Origin: G963556115 sp963666605
GTDB lineage: Bacteria > Planctomycetota > SZUA-567
Direction of reading: 5' to 3'
Length of the DNA stretch: 64,000 nucleotides
NCBI GenBank assembly: GCA_965140405.1
Contig: OZ223208.1
Coordinates: 2,232,001 to 2,296,000 of the forward strand
The notes under the pieces: model-generated
Seen by the model: only the letters and a program-made list of their open reading frames with translations
Databases searched by the model: none
Told to the model about the DNA's origin: nothing
Shown: positions 17,685 through 26,422 of the stretch, one piece after another
Numbering within the stretch: position 1 is the first letter of the stretch
Layout: every line of letters begins with the position of its first letter
Position numbers and translations under genes: made by a program

Positions 17685-18233
17685 ATGCCTGAAGCGAAGA
17701 AGGAAATTGCTGCTAGAGTTAGAGAGCTCAGGGAGTGCTGCGAAATTGACATAGCACACCTTGCTAGTACTATAGGAGTTACATTAGAGGATTACCAAAA
17801 GATGGAGAGTGGAGTAACTGACTTTCCTGCAAGTTTATTATCTGAAATAGCAACGACATTAAAAACAGATTTGACAGAGCTACTTACTGGTAGACCTGCA
17901 CATATGAATTCATTCTGTGTAACTCGTAAGGATGGTGGTGTGCAAGTAACTCGTAGGAAGCAGTATGGCTACGAGAATTTGTCAGCAAACTTTACTCACA
18001 AAAAATGTGAGCCATTCATTGTTACTGTTCCAATAACCGACATAAAACCAGAGCTGAACACTCACCCCGGTCAAGAGTTTATATATATGCTAGAAGGCTC
18101 AATGTTGGTAGTTATTGGCGATAATGAAGTAACGCTATCATCAGGAGACTCACTATATATTGATTCTACGAAACCTCATTCGATGAAGACAATAGGCTCC
18201 TCCCCTGCCCGTTTTCTAGATATTATTCTTTAA
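17685..18233 (+). CDS. XRE-type HTH regulator with C-terminal cupin domain
   Basis: The 182-residue protein has an N-terminal helix-turn-helix (about residues 8-65: VRELRECCEIDIAHLASTIG, then LSEIATTLKTDLTELL). A cupin-2 barrel (about 110-182) carries the metal-ligand style HPGQEFIYMLEGSM and STKPHSMK motifs. HTH-cupin proteins of this build often regulate, and sit beside, acyl-CoA synthetase or amino-acid-related genes. Here the AMP-binding enzyme gene starts 33 bases downstream, so autoregulation of that pair in response to a small ligand in the cupin is a reasonable inference. Confidence 0.88.
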   Translation: MPEAKKEIAARVRELRECCEIDIAHLASTIGVTLEDYQKMESGVTDFPASLLSEIATTLKTDLTELLTGRPAHMNSFCVTRKDGGVQVTRRKQYGYENLSANFTHKKCEPFIVTVPITDIKPELNTHPGQEFIYMLEGSMLVVIGDNEVTLSSGDSLYIDSTKPHSMKTIGSSPARFLDIIL

Positions 18234-18266
18234 TTTTTACAAGCTAATGTATGGAGATGTATTTTT

Positions 18267-19935
18267 ATGTCCTTATTAAATAAATTTTGCCCTAAAACTG
18301 AATTTGAATCATATGATGATTTCTTTCAAAACTTTAAAATAGAGTTTCCCGATAACTTTAATTTTGCCTACGATGTAGTTGATGTATATGCCGAAACAGA
18401 GCCAGAAAGAGTGGCACTGGTCTGGTGTGATGATGAGGGTAATAGTAAGATAATCAATTTCAGGGAGATGAAGAGGCTCGCCGATAAAGCAGCAAATTTC
18501 TTCGCTTCACAAGGTATTGGTAAGGGTGACCATGTGATGCTTCTTGTAAAGGGTTGTTATGATTTTTGGTTTTCATTAGTTGGCTTGCATAAACTAGGAG
18601 CTATTGCTGTACCAGGGACACATATGCTGACATCACATGACCTAGTATATAGGTTAGATATCACAAAGTCAAAGTTGATTGTCTGTGCAAATATCGAAAG
18701 TCTTCTTTATGAAGTAGATAAAACATCTTCTGAATACAAAGGGGAATTTTACCAAATGCGTGATAGACTCTGAGAGAGAAGGTTGGCTAAACTATACTGA
18801 GGAGATAGAAAGAAGCTCCTCTGAATTTACTAGACCAACTGGAGATCAAGCAACATGCAATAGTGATATTGTGTTGGCCTATTTCTCATCAGGAACTACT
18901 GGATATCCAAAATTAGTAGTACACGACATGCTTTACCCAATTGCTCACATACTAACAGCGAAATATTGGCAAAATGTTATCGATGGCGGTCTGCATTATA
19001 CTGTTGCTGATACTGGATGGGCAAAGTGTGCATGGGGTAAGATCTACGGGCAGTGGATATGTGGAAGTGCTGTCTTTATGCATGATTATGACAAGTTCGA
19101 CCCAAAGAAAACAATGGAACTTGCAGCAAAATATAAAGTATCCACTTTCTGTGCTCCTCCTACTATCTATAGATTTTTGATTCGTGAAGATCTAACTCAA
19201 TATGATCTTTCAAGTATTAAATACGCTGTAGTTGCTGGTGAACCACTAAACCCTGAAGTATTCAATAAGTTCTATGAAGCAACCGGACTCAAGCTATACG
19301 AAGGCTACGGACAGACAGAGCTCATTATTACAGCAGCAACCTTCCCATGGATGACTCCAAAACCTGGATCAATGGGTAAGCCAACTCCATTATTAAACGT
19401 AGAAATCATTGGGCATGATGGTAAAAAAGCAGAGGCAGGTGCCGAAGGAGAGATATGTTTACGTACTAAAGAGAAAATGCCTGTAGGGATGTTCAAAGGT
19501 TACTATAAATCAGAAGAAGCAACAAATAGGGTATGGTATGACGGAGTATACCATACTGGTGATGTTGCTTGGATGGATGAAGAAGGCTATCTCTGGTTTG
19601 TAGGACGTACCGACGATGTAATAAAAACTTCGGGCTACCGAGTTGGGCCTTTTGAGGTTGAGAGTGCACTTATGGAACATGAAGCAGTTATGGAGTGCGC
19701 AATAACTGGAGTACCTGATGAATTACGCGGATCCATTATAAAAGCAACTATTGTTCTTACTAAAGGTTTTGAACCTAGTGAAGATCTCACAAAAGAGATC
19801 CAGAACCATGTTAAGGAGGTCACCGCTCCATACAAGTATCCACGTGTTATTGAGTTTGTTACAGAACTACCAAAGACGATTAGTGGGAAGATACGTCGAG
19901 TTGAAATCCGTGAAGAAGATAGTGCAAATAATTAA
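18267..19935 (+). pseudogene. Acyl-/acetyl-CoA synthetase-like AMP-binding enzyme, frameshifted
   Basis: Two overlapping frames encode one enzyme. 18267-18773 gives the N-terminal ~168 residues. The frame starting around 18745-18760 gives the rest, through 19935. The join lies near AAAGGGG/TTTT runs at 18738-18750: frame 1 reads YKGEFYQMRD then stops, while the other frame reads GNFTKC then VIDSEREGWLNY as expected for the family. The downstream part has the AMP-binding P-loop SSGTTGYPKL, GEPLNPEVF, EGYGQTE, the hinge GRTDDVIKTSGYRVGP and the acylated lysine motif ISGKIRR. It resembles acetyl-CoA/acyl-CoA synthetases that activate short acids to adenylates and CoA thioesters. A single-base sequencing error, a true mutation or slippage could explain it. 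All other landmarks are intact. Confidence 0.85.
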
Positions 19936-19969
19936 CGTCATACTCTCATAAAAGCATTGTGGTCTTGAC

Positions 19970-20006
19970 AATACTGTATTTTATAATTATTGTAAAATAC
20001 AGTATT
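19970..20006 (+). terminator. Hairpin terminator after acyl-CoA synthetase gene
   Basis: A perfect 14-bp stem (AATACTGTATTTTA 19970-19983, TAAAATACAGTATT 19993-20006) with loop TAATTATTG, followed by ATTTTGTC. It is AT-rich, but the stem is uninterrupted and well placed, 35 bases after the stop. Confidence 0.6.
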
Positions 20007-20124
20007 ATTTTGTCATATTAGGATAAAATATTGACTGTACCCGTTGACAAATTAGCAAAATCATAGAAAATATAAGGAATTACATTATACTAATAATTTG
20101 TTAATTACTTCTACAGGGGAAAAA

Positions 20125-23016
20125 ATGGCGACATTCCGTATTGAAATAACGTGCTCAGACATTAAGAATGACTCTGAAGGACGCGAAGTTTTGCATTCAT
20201 TCCATGACTATGGCTTCAAAGGAGTTAAGGATGTTTACTCTATCAGAGTCTATACAATCTCTGGTGATTTTGAAGTTAAAGAAGCTGTACGAGCTGGTAG
20301 AGAGTTCTTGAGTGATGCTGTCGTTGATAAATTTACAGTCGATGAGCCAGTTTTACCTGCAAGTCTTGGTATTGCGTCTGAGACTATGCGTAAAGTTGGG
20401 GTGATGGATCCTGCTGAAGAATCAGTAAAGAAAGGTCTTCGAGAGATAGGTATAAATGCTGATTGGGTAAAAAACAGCAAGAAATATATCTTTACAGGTG
20501 AGATCACAGTTCAAGATCTTGAAGATGTAGCTTACAAACTTTTAGGTAATGAAGTAATAGAAGAAGTTGAGATTGGTCATAATGTTGAGGTCAAAGCTCC
20601 AGTAAACAATATGTATAAGTTTGTCAAAAACTTCATGGATATAAAAGATCTTTCAGACGAGGAGTTGCTTGAACTTTCGACTAAAAAGCAACTCTATATG
20701 AGCCTTCCAGAGATGAAAGAAGCTCAAAAGTATTTTGCAGCGCTTGGCAGGACACCTACAGATATAGAACTAGAAACTATTGCTCAAACCTGGAGTGAGC
20801 ACTGCGTACATAAGACTTTCAAAGGTGTGGTAAATTACCAGAATAAAGATACGGGAGAAACTGAGGTCATTGACAACCTACTCAAGAATACTGTTGCCAA
20901 GGTGACAACTGAACTTGATAAGGAGTGGTGTTGGTCAGTATTTGTTGATAATTCAGGAGTTATTGAATTTGACGGTGAGATGGGAGCTGCTTTCAAAGTA
21001 GAGACACACAACCATCCATCTGCTATTGAGCCATACGGTGGTGCAGGTACTGGTATTGGTGGTTGTATTCGTGACCCAATGGGTACAGGTCTAGGTGGCA
21101 AGCCGGTAATGAATACTGATGTATTCTGTTTTGGGCTTCCTGATATGCCTAGGGAAGATGTACCTAAGGGTTCATTACACCCACTACGTATTATGAAGGG
21201 TGTTGTTGGCGGTGTAAGAGATTACGGTAATAGAATGGGGATTCCGACTACAAATGGATCTGTATTCTATGATTATCGTTATACTGGAAATCCCCTTGTG
21301 TTCTGTGGTAATATTGCAATGATACCAAAGAATAAAGCTAAAAAACGCTTCCCTACTCCAGGACAACACTGTATTGTAATCGGTGGTGGTACTGGTCGTG
21401 ACGGTATTCATGGTGCAACTTTTAGCTCTGTAGAGCTTGATGAAGATTCTGAAATGGTCTCTTCAGGTGCAGTACAGATTGGTAACCCAATTGAAGAAAA
21501 GAAGGTTCTAGACTTTTTACTCCGCGCTAGAGATGCTGAACTCTATACATGCCTTACAGATTGTGGTGCTGGCGGCTTATCTTCAGCTGTTGGAGAGATG
21601 GGTGAGACTTGCGGTGTTGAAATCAATCTTGATACAGTGCCACTAAAATACGACGGGCTCAACTATACTGAAATTTGGATCAGTGAGGCTCAGGAACGTA
21701 TGGTTATTTCTGCTGATGAGAGTTGCCTTGAAGCATTACAAGCTCTTGCTGACGAGGAGAATGTTTCCATAACTTCTATTGGTAAATTCCGTGACGACAA
21801 TAAACTTACACTCCGCTATGAAGGTGAAATTGTTGGAGAGATGGATATGGAGTTCCTCCATGACGGCTGCCCACGTATTACCCGCGAAGCAGTTTGGGAG
21901 ACTCCAGTCAATACTGTTCCAGAAAAGGATCTAAAGGATAACTACAATACTGAACTTTCTAGCATATTAGGTGCTTGGAATGTATGTTCTAAAGAATGGA
22001 TCATTAGGCAGTACGACCACGAGGTCCAGGGTAACTCTGTTGTTAAACCTCTTGTAGGTGCTGAACACGACGGACCTGGTGACGCATCTGTAATTGCTCC
22101 AATCTTTGGAAGTAAGAAGGCTCTAGTTGTTAGTAATGGTTTGAATCCTAAGTACTCAGATATCGACCCATACTGGATGGCTGCATCTGCTATTGATGAA
22201 GCTGTACGTAACATTATTGCTACTGGTGGTTCAATTGATCGCTGTGCAATTCTTGACAATTTCTGTTGGGGAAACTGTGACAAACCTGATAGGCTTGCTG
22301 GCCTTGTACGTGCTGCAAAAGCATGTTATGACTTTGGTACAGCATATGGTCTGCCATTTGTCTCTGGTAAGGACTCACTAAATAACGAATACGGTATTGG
22401 TGATGAGACTATCTGTATTCCTGGAACCCTACTGATCAGTGCAATGGCTGTTATGGAAGATCTTGACCAAGCAGTAACTATGGATCTTAAGGAGGCAGGA
22501 AATGCGCTTTATATAGTTGGTAATACTTATAATGAACTTGGTGCGAGCCACTATTACGCACTGACTAATAATATCGGTAATGATGTACCAAAGGTTAGAC
22601 CTGAAGAATCTATAAAGAGCTACTCCGCTCTAAGTGAATGTAGTAAGAATTCGGTTGTACGCTCGATGCATGACTGTAGCGAAGGTGGTATCGCAGCAGC
22701 TATTGCTGAGATGGCATTTGCTGGTAACCGTGGTGCAAGCATCGATCTTGCAAATATGCCTGTAGTCGATATTGAAGCAAATGACTCCCCTGCTCAGTTA
22801 TTCTCAGAAAGTAACAGCAGAATTATCGTAGAAGTAAAACCAGAGAACGAAACCAAGTTTGCCCAGATCCTAAAAAAGAATGGTGCAATATTCGCAAAAA
22901 TAGGCTCAGTAAATACTGGCTCTACAGTCAATATCAAAAATATGGCGGGCGAAGAGGTTGTAAACGCAGGATACAGAGAGCTTAAAGCCGCATGGCAGGC
23001 TCCACTTGCACTTTAG
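20125..23016 (+). CDS. purL: Phosphoribosylformylglycinamidine synthase with N-terminal PurS-like region
   Basis: A 963-residue protein from ATG 20125 (GGGG five bases upstream); an in-frame TTG at 20098 is rejected. It catalyses FGAR to FGAM in purine synthesis. The first ~165 residues look PurS-like: GVMDPAEESVKKGLREIG and LEDVAYKLLGNEVIEEVEIG follow the PurS pattern. The PurL ATPase part follows with WSEHCVHKTFKG, VETHNHPSAIEPYGGAGTG and GGGTGRDGIHGATFSS, then a second half with SGKDSLNNEY and MHDCSEGGIAAAIAEMAF. No glutaminase domain is attached, so a separate PurQ is expected elsewhere. Length lies between Bacillus PurL (about 740) and the E. coli type (about 1,295). Confidence 0.93.
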   Translation: MATFRIEITCSDIKNDSEGREVLHSFHDYGFKGVKDVYSIRVYTISGDFEVKEAVRAGREFLSDAVVDKFTVDEPVLPASLGIASETMRKVGVMDPAEESVKKGLREIGINADWVKNSKKYIFTGEITVQDLEDVAYKLLGNEVIEEVEIGHNVEVKAPVNNMYKFVKNFMDIKDLSDEELLELSTKKQLYMSLPEMKEAQKYFAALGRTPTDIELETIAQTWSEHCVHKTFKGVVNYQNKDTGETEVIDNLLKNTVAKVTTELDKEWCWSVFVDNSGVIEFDGEMGAAFKVETHNHPSAIEPYGGAGTGIGGCIRDPMGTGLGGKPVMNTDVFCFGLPDMPREDVPKGSLHPLRIMKGVVGGVRDYGNRMGIPTTNGSVFYDYRYTGNPLVFCGNIAMIPKNKAKKRFPTPGQHCIVIGGGTGRDGIHGATFSSVELDEDSEMVSSGAVQIGNPIEEKKVLDFLLRARDAELYTCLTDCGAGGLSSAVGEMGETCGVEINLDTVPLKYDGLNYTEIWISEAQERMVISADESCLEALQALADEENVSITSIGKFRDDNKLTLRYEGEIVGEMDMEFLHDGCPRITREAVWETPVNTVPEKDLKDNYNTELSSILGAWNVCSKEWIIRQYDHEVQGNSVVKPLVGAEHDGPGDASVIAPIFGSKKALVVSNGLNPKYSDIDPYWMAASAIDEAVRNIIATGGSIDRCAILDNFCWGNCDKPDRLAGLVRAAKACYDFGTAYGLPFVSGKDSLNNEYGIGDETICIPGTLLISAMAVMEDLDQAVTMDLKEAGNALYIVGNTYNELGASHYYALTNNIGNDVPKVRPEESIKSYSALSECSKNSVVRSMHDCSEGGIAAAIAEMAFAGNRGASIDLANMPVVDIEANDSPAQLFSESNSRIIVEVKPENETKFAQILKKNGAIFAKIGSVNTGSTVNIKNMAGEEVVNAGYRELKAAWQAPLAL

Positions 23017-23046
23017 AATTTTTACCTACTAATAGGAAAAGTATTT

Positions 23047-24027
23047 ATGTTGAGTATAACTGTTCCAATTTTTGTTTTAGTACTAGCAATTGTCTTGATA
23101 GCTCTATATTTTACACTACCTAAAAGTCATGAAATGCGAAATATGGCTGGTATCGGAGCTGGTATCGCCATTGTTGCTACAATAGTAACATTTGTGATGA
23201 CAATGATTATCAGTATCCCTGCTGGACATGTTGGTGTTGCGACTCTGTTCGGTTCGGTTCAGCAGGAGTCATACCCTGCGGGTATGCACCTTGCAAATCC
23301 ACTTTACGAGTGGCGATTGTATGACTCAAGAATGAAGACACATAGTGAAAAAGCCTTAGTTCCATCTCAGGATCAACTTCTTACTACTTTTGATGTCTCT
23401 GTTCAGTACCGTCTTGATCCAGAGCAAGCGCCAAAAGTACTCCAAGAGACCGGTAATGTGATAGATGTGCTAAATGTTCACCTTATTCCAAAGCTTAGAA
23501 GTGTCCTTAGAGAACAAGGTAAAAGTGTCGAAAATGCTGAAGACTTCTACCTTGAAGATGTTCAGGAAAGATTGCAAGGTGCTTTGTCTGCTTCAATGCA
23601 AGAGTTCCTATATCCACGTGGGGTGATTGTTAGTAGCGTACTACTCAGAGATATTCAACTACCTAAAACTATTCAGGTCGGAGTTGAGGCGAAGAAACAA
23701 CGTGAACAGGAAGCTGAAAGGCAAAAAGCTGAATTACGTCGCTTTGAGACCGAACAAAAGCAAAAAATTGCTCAGGCGACAATTGAACGAGAAGCTGCGG
23801 AGCAAGTTGCTATTCAACGTAAACTCCTTGCAGATGCAAAAGCTTATGAAATTGAAAAAATTAATGCTGCAATAGCTCAGAACCCTGCTTACATAAAGCT
23901 AGAGGCGCTAAAGGCACTTGAAGCTATCAGTATGAATCCAGCAACAAAAATATACTTTTTAGATGGGAAAAGCCCTTCCCCACTACCGTTGATGCACATT
24001 GGAGACACAGAGATCTCCACAAAGTAA
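23047..24027 (+). CDS. SPFH/Band 7 (prohibitin-like) membrane protein
   Basis: A 326-residue protein with two hydrophobic N-terminal segments (about residues 4-24 and 36-56). It continues into a Band 7 domain with SIPAGHVGVATLFGSVQ, GMHLANPLYEW and FDVSVQYRLDPEQAPKVLQ. A long Gln/Glu/Ala/Lys coiled coil follows (KKQREQEAERQKAELRR to about residue 275), then a short C-terminal tail. This is the prohibitin/flotillin architecture of membrane-scaffold oligomers; a client protease or partner is not evident nearby. It starts 30 bases after purL, so it may be co-transcribed, and is followed by a hairpin. Confidence 0.9.
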   Translation: MLSITVPIFVLVLAIVLIALYFTLPKSHEMRNMAGIGAGIAIVATIVTFVMTMIISIPAGHVGVATLFGSVQQESYPAGMHLANPLYEWRLYDSRMKTHSEKALVPSQDQLLTTFDVSVQYRLDPEQAPKVLQETGNVIDVLNVHLIPKLRSVLREQGKSVENAEDFYLEDVQERLQGALSASMQEFLYPRGVIVSSVLLRDIQLPKTIQVGVEAKKQREQEAERQKAELRRFETEQKQKIAQATIEREAAEQVAIQRKLLADAKAYEIEKINAAIAQNPAYIKLEALKALEAISMNPATKIYFLDGKSPSPLPLMHIGDTEISTK

Positions 24028-24045
24028 CTTTTTTCTATATCTTTG

Positions 24046-24074
24046 GGAGTCTCAGTAGCTATATATGAGACTCC
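24046..24074 (+). terminator. Hairpin terminator after SPFH gene
   Basis: A 9-bp perfect stem GGAGTCTCA (24046-24054) / TGAGACTCC (24066-24074) with an 11-base loop, followed by TAACTTTTATTT. It sits 18 bases after the SPFH stop codon. Confidence 0.65.
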
Positions 24075-24112
24075 TAACTTTTATTTAAAACATTAATAAT
24101 TACGGAGAAGTA

Positions 24113-25396
24113 ATGGCAGACCTAAAAAAGATGTACCGTACAGTGATGGATGATAATTTCCCAAATGATATGACAATTACTTTTGGTGATCAAAAGTTGA
24201 TATACAAGAAGCGCACATGGAAGATTGAAGATAGCGGTGAAATTATTGAGAAGGGTCTTCGTTATGGCGAGAACCCAGGCCAAGAGGCTGCTTTATACGA
24301 ACTTATTAGCGGGAATATTGCACTTGGTGATTGCCAGTTCATTACCCCTGGAAAAGGTCTTGTCTCATGTCTAAGCGAAGAAGGCCTGCTTCAATTTGGC
24401 AAACACCCTGGTAAGACTAACCTTACTGATATTGATAATGCGTGTAATATTTTAAGATATTTGAATGAAACCCCTGCTGTTACTATTATGAAGCATAATA
24501 ATCCTTGCGGAGTTGCTTATGGAACAGATGCAGCAAATGCTTACTCTAGGGCAAATGCTTGTGATAGACTTGCTGCTTTTGGTGGTTGCGCAGCTTTCAA
24601 CGTTGCTGTCAGCAAAGAAGCTGCAGAGGAAATGTCTTTGAACTACCTTGAAGTTGTTGTTGCACCAGAGTATGAAGAAGGCGCTGTTGAAATACTTCAA
24701 AAACGTAAAAATCTACGCATAGTCCAGATCAAAGATATTGCAAAGATTAGAGAGTACAAAACTGAGAGATATTTAGACTTCAAGAGTCTAATAGATGGTG
24801 GTATTGTTATCCAACAGTCCCCACTAAATAGAATCATCACTGCTGATGACTTCCTACCTGCGGAGCATACTGCCAAGGATGGTACTGTTACAAAGATTGG
24901 ACGTGCTCCAACGCAAGCTGAGATGGATGACATGTTGTTTGGATGGTCAGTTGAGCAAGCAGTCACTTCAAACTCAGTAATCTTTGTAAAAGATGGAGCG
25001 ACTGTTGGTATTGGTACTGGTGAGCAGGATAGAGTTGGTGTTGCAGAAATTGCTATATACAAAGCATACAAAAAACTTGCTGATGATATTGCCTTTAGAG
25101 ATCATGGTTGCCTTTTCTTCGAAGTAGAAAACAAGATCAAAAGTGGCGAACTTAATGCAAATCTTGCAGAAGCAATCCAACAAGAAGTTGCTGATGCCAA
25201 TGGAGGTATAAAGGGCGGTGTTGCTGTATCTGATGCATTCTTCCCAAAACGTGACGGGATTGATGCATGTATAAATGAAGGTATTTCAGCGGTTGTTCAA
25301 CCTGGTGGCTCACTAGGTGACCGTGAAATAATTGAAGCATGTAACGAGTCTGATGTCGCAATGGTCTTCACAGCCCAACGCGCATTCAAGCACTAG
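24113..25396 (+). CDS. purH: AICAR transformylase, stand-alone (PurH C-terminal domain type)
   Basis: A 427-residue protein carrying the phosphoribosylaminoimidazolecarboxamide formyltransferase domain. The catalytic MKHNNPCG motif has Lys127 and His128. RYGENPGQEAAL, CDRLAAFGGCAAF, VTSNSVIFVKDG and the C-terminal SDAFFPKRDGID plus VVQPGGSLGDREII are all typical. The IMP cyclohydrolase domain that normally forms the first ~200 residues of bifunctional PurH is absent, so IMP ring closure must be encoded elsewhere. It uses 10-formyl-tetrahydrofolate to formylate AICAR. GGAG precedes the ATG. Confidence 0.9.
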   Translation: MADLKKMYRTVMDDNFPNDMTITFGDQKLIYKKRTWKIEDSGEIIEKGLRYGENPGQEAALYELISGNIALGDCQFITPGKGLVSCLSEEGLLQFGKHPGKTNLTDIDNACNILRYLNETPAVTIMKHNNPCGVAYGTDAANAYSRANACDRLAAFGGCAAFNVAVSKEAAEEMSLNYLEVVVAPEYEEGAVEILQKRKNLRIVQIKDIAKIREYKTERYLDFKSLIDGGIVIQQSPLNRIITADDFLPAEHTAKDGTVTKIGRAPTQAEMDDMLFGWSVEQAVTSNSVIFVKDGATVGIGTGEQDRVGVAEIAIYKAYKKLADDIAFRDHGCLFFEVENKIKSGELNANLAEAIQQEVADANGGIKGGVAVSDAFFPKRDGIDACINEGISAVVQPGGSLGDREIIEACNESDVAMVFTAQRAFKH

Positions 25397-25445
25397 TCAA
25401 ATATGTTAATAATACTGAATTGTCTTGTAGTCATGGGGAAATATT

Positions 25446-26384
25446 ATGAGTAAAGAGAAAGAACTAAACCTGAAAATATCTGCTCAATCTTTTGAAATAA
25501 AAAATCTTGAGATTAAGGATGGCCGACTAGAATTAGTACTATCCGCAATAATTTCTGATACAAATATTGAAGAATCCACATATGACTATGAAGTCAAAAC
25601 TAATCAGTATGCTGAAGATATTGATATTCAAGATTCAGCAAGCTCTGAACCACTACCAGTAATTGCCCTTGAAGAAGATCCTCGTTATGGTGAACCTGAA
25701 GAAGATATTGAGTGGCAAGCTGTCAATAGTGATGATAATGATGACGAAGAGGTCAGTGAAATTATTCTTGAGGATGAGGTTATTTACCCTTTAGAAGATA
25801 ATGCTAATAATAACAATGAAGTTGAACCTCAAATAACTCTAGAAGATACCGAAAGATATCGCGAGGAAGTTGAAGAAAATTTACAGCAGCCAACTTCTGT
25901 AGGTTCAGAACAGAACATTCATAATCATTCACAGCCAAATACTACCATTGATATGGACGATGACATAGAAGAACTCCCAGACTATCTCAAGCCATCAACA
26001 GTTATACATAAGCAAAATATTACCGAAGAACCAACTCCTACTTCAGAGCAATCTAAATTGACGAGAACTCGCTCTGAGGATTACCCAACGGAGGCTTTCC
26101 CTAGAGTAAAACCATCTAAAGTGTTTGCTGATCAACCAACTCAAGAAATGAATTTAACTGAAAGTAACACTCAAGACCAAGCTTCAGCTACCAATAAAAC
26201 AAAAGAACAATCTTGTGATCATGAAAATAATAGCATTAAATCACACCAACATGAGAAGCGGAAAGTGGTACGATTCTGTTGCCCTAGATGTAAGACTCAG
26301 GGTAGTCAAGATATCTCAAGCATCGGTAGTATAATAAGTTGTAGCAATTGTGGCAGAGCGTTGAAGTTAAATGTAAAAAAGTAG
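25446..26384 (+). CDS. Acidic protein with C-terminal zinc ribbon, unknown function
   Basis: The 312-residue protein was not assigned to a family. About residues 1-50 look folded (LNLKISAQSFEIKNLEIKDG). Residues 50-260 are low-complexity, Glu/Asp/Gln/Asn/Thr-rich and probably disordered. The last ~45 residues contain two CxxC knuckles, CCPRC and CSNC, 21-22 residues apart, as in a zinc ribbon. No signal peptide. GGGG lies before the ATG. The gene follows the AICAR transformylase by 49 bases and precedes the cNMP-domain gene by 38 bases, so the latter two are likely co-expressed. Confidence 0.7.
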   Translation: MSKEKELNLKISAQSFEIKNLEIKDGRLELVLSAIISDTNIEESTYDYEVKTNQYAEDIDIQDSASSEPLPVIALEEDPRYGEPEEDIEWQAVNSDDNDDEEVSEIILEDEVIYPLEDNANNNNEVEPQITLEDTERYREEVEENLQQPTSVGSEQNIHNHSQPNTTIDMDDDIEELPDYLKPSTVIHKQNITEEPTPTSEQSKLTRTRSEDYPTEAFPRVKPSKVFADQPTQEMNLTESNTQDQASATNKTKEQSCDHENNSIKSHQHEKRKVVRFCCPRCKTQGSQDISSIGSIISCSNCGRALKLNVKK

Positions 26385-26422
26385 AATTTTAGAATCCTTA
26401 AGTAACAATGTGAGTAAAAAAT

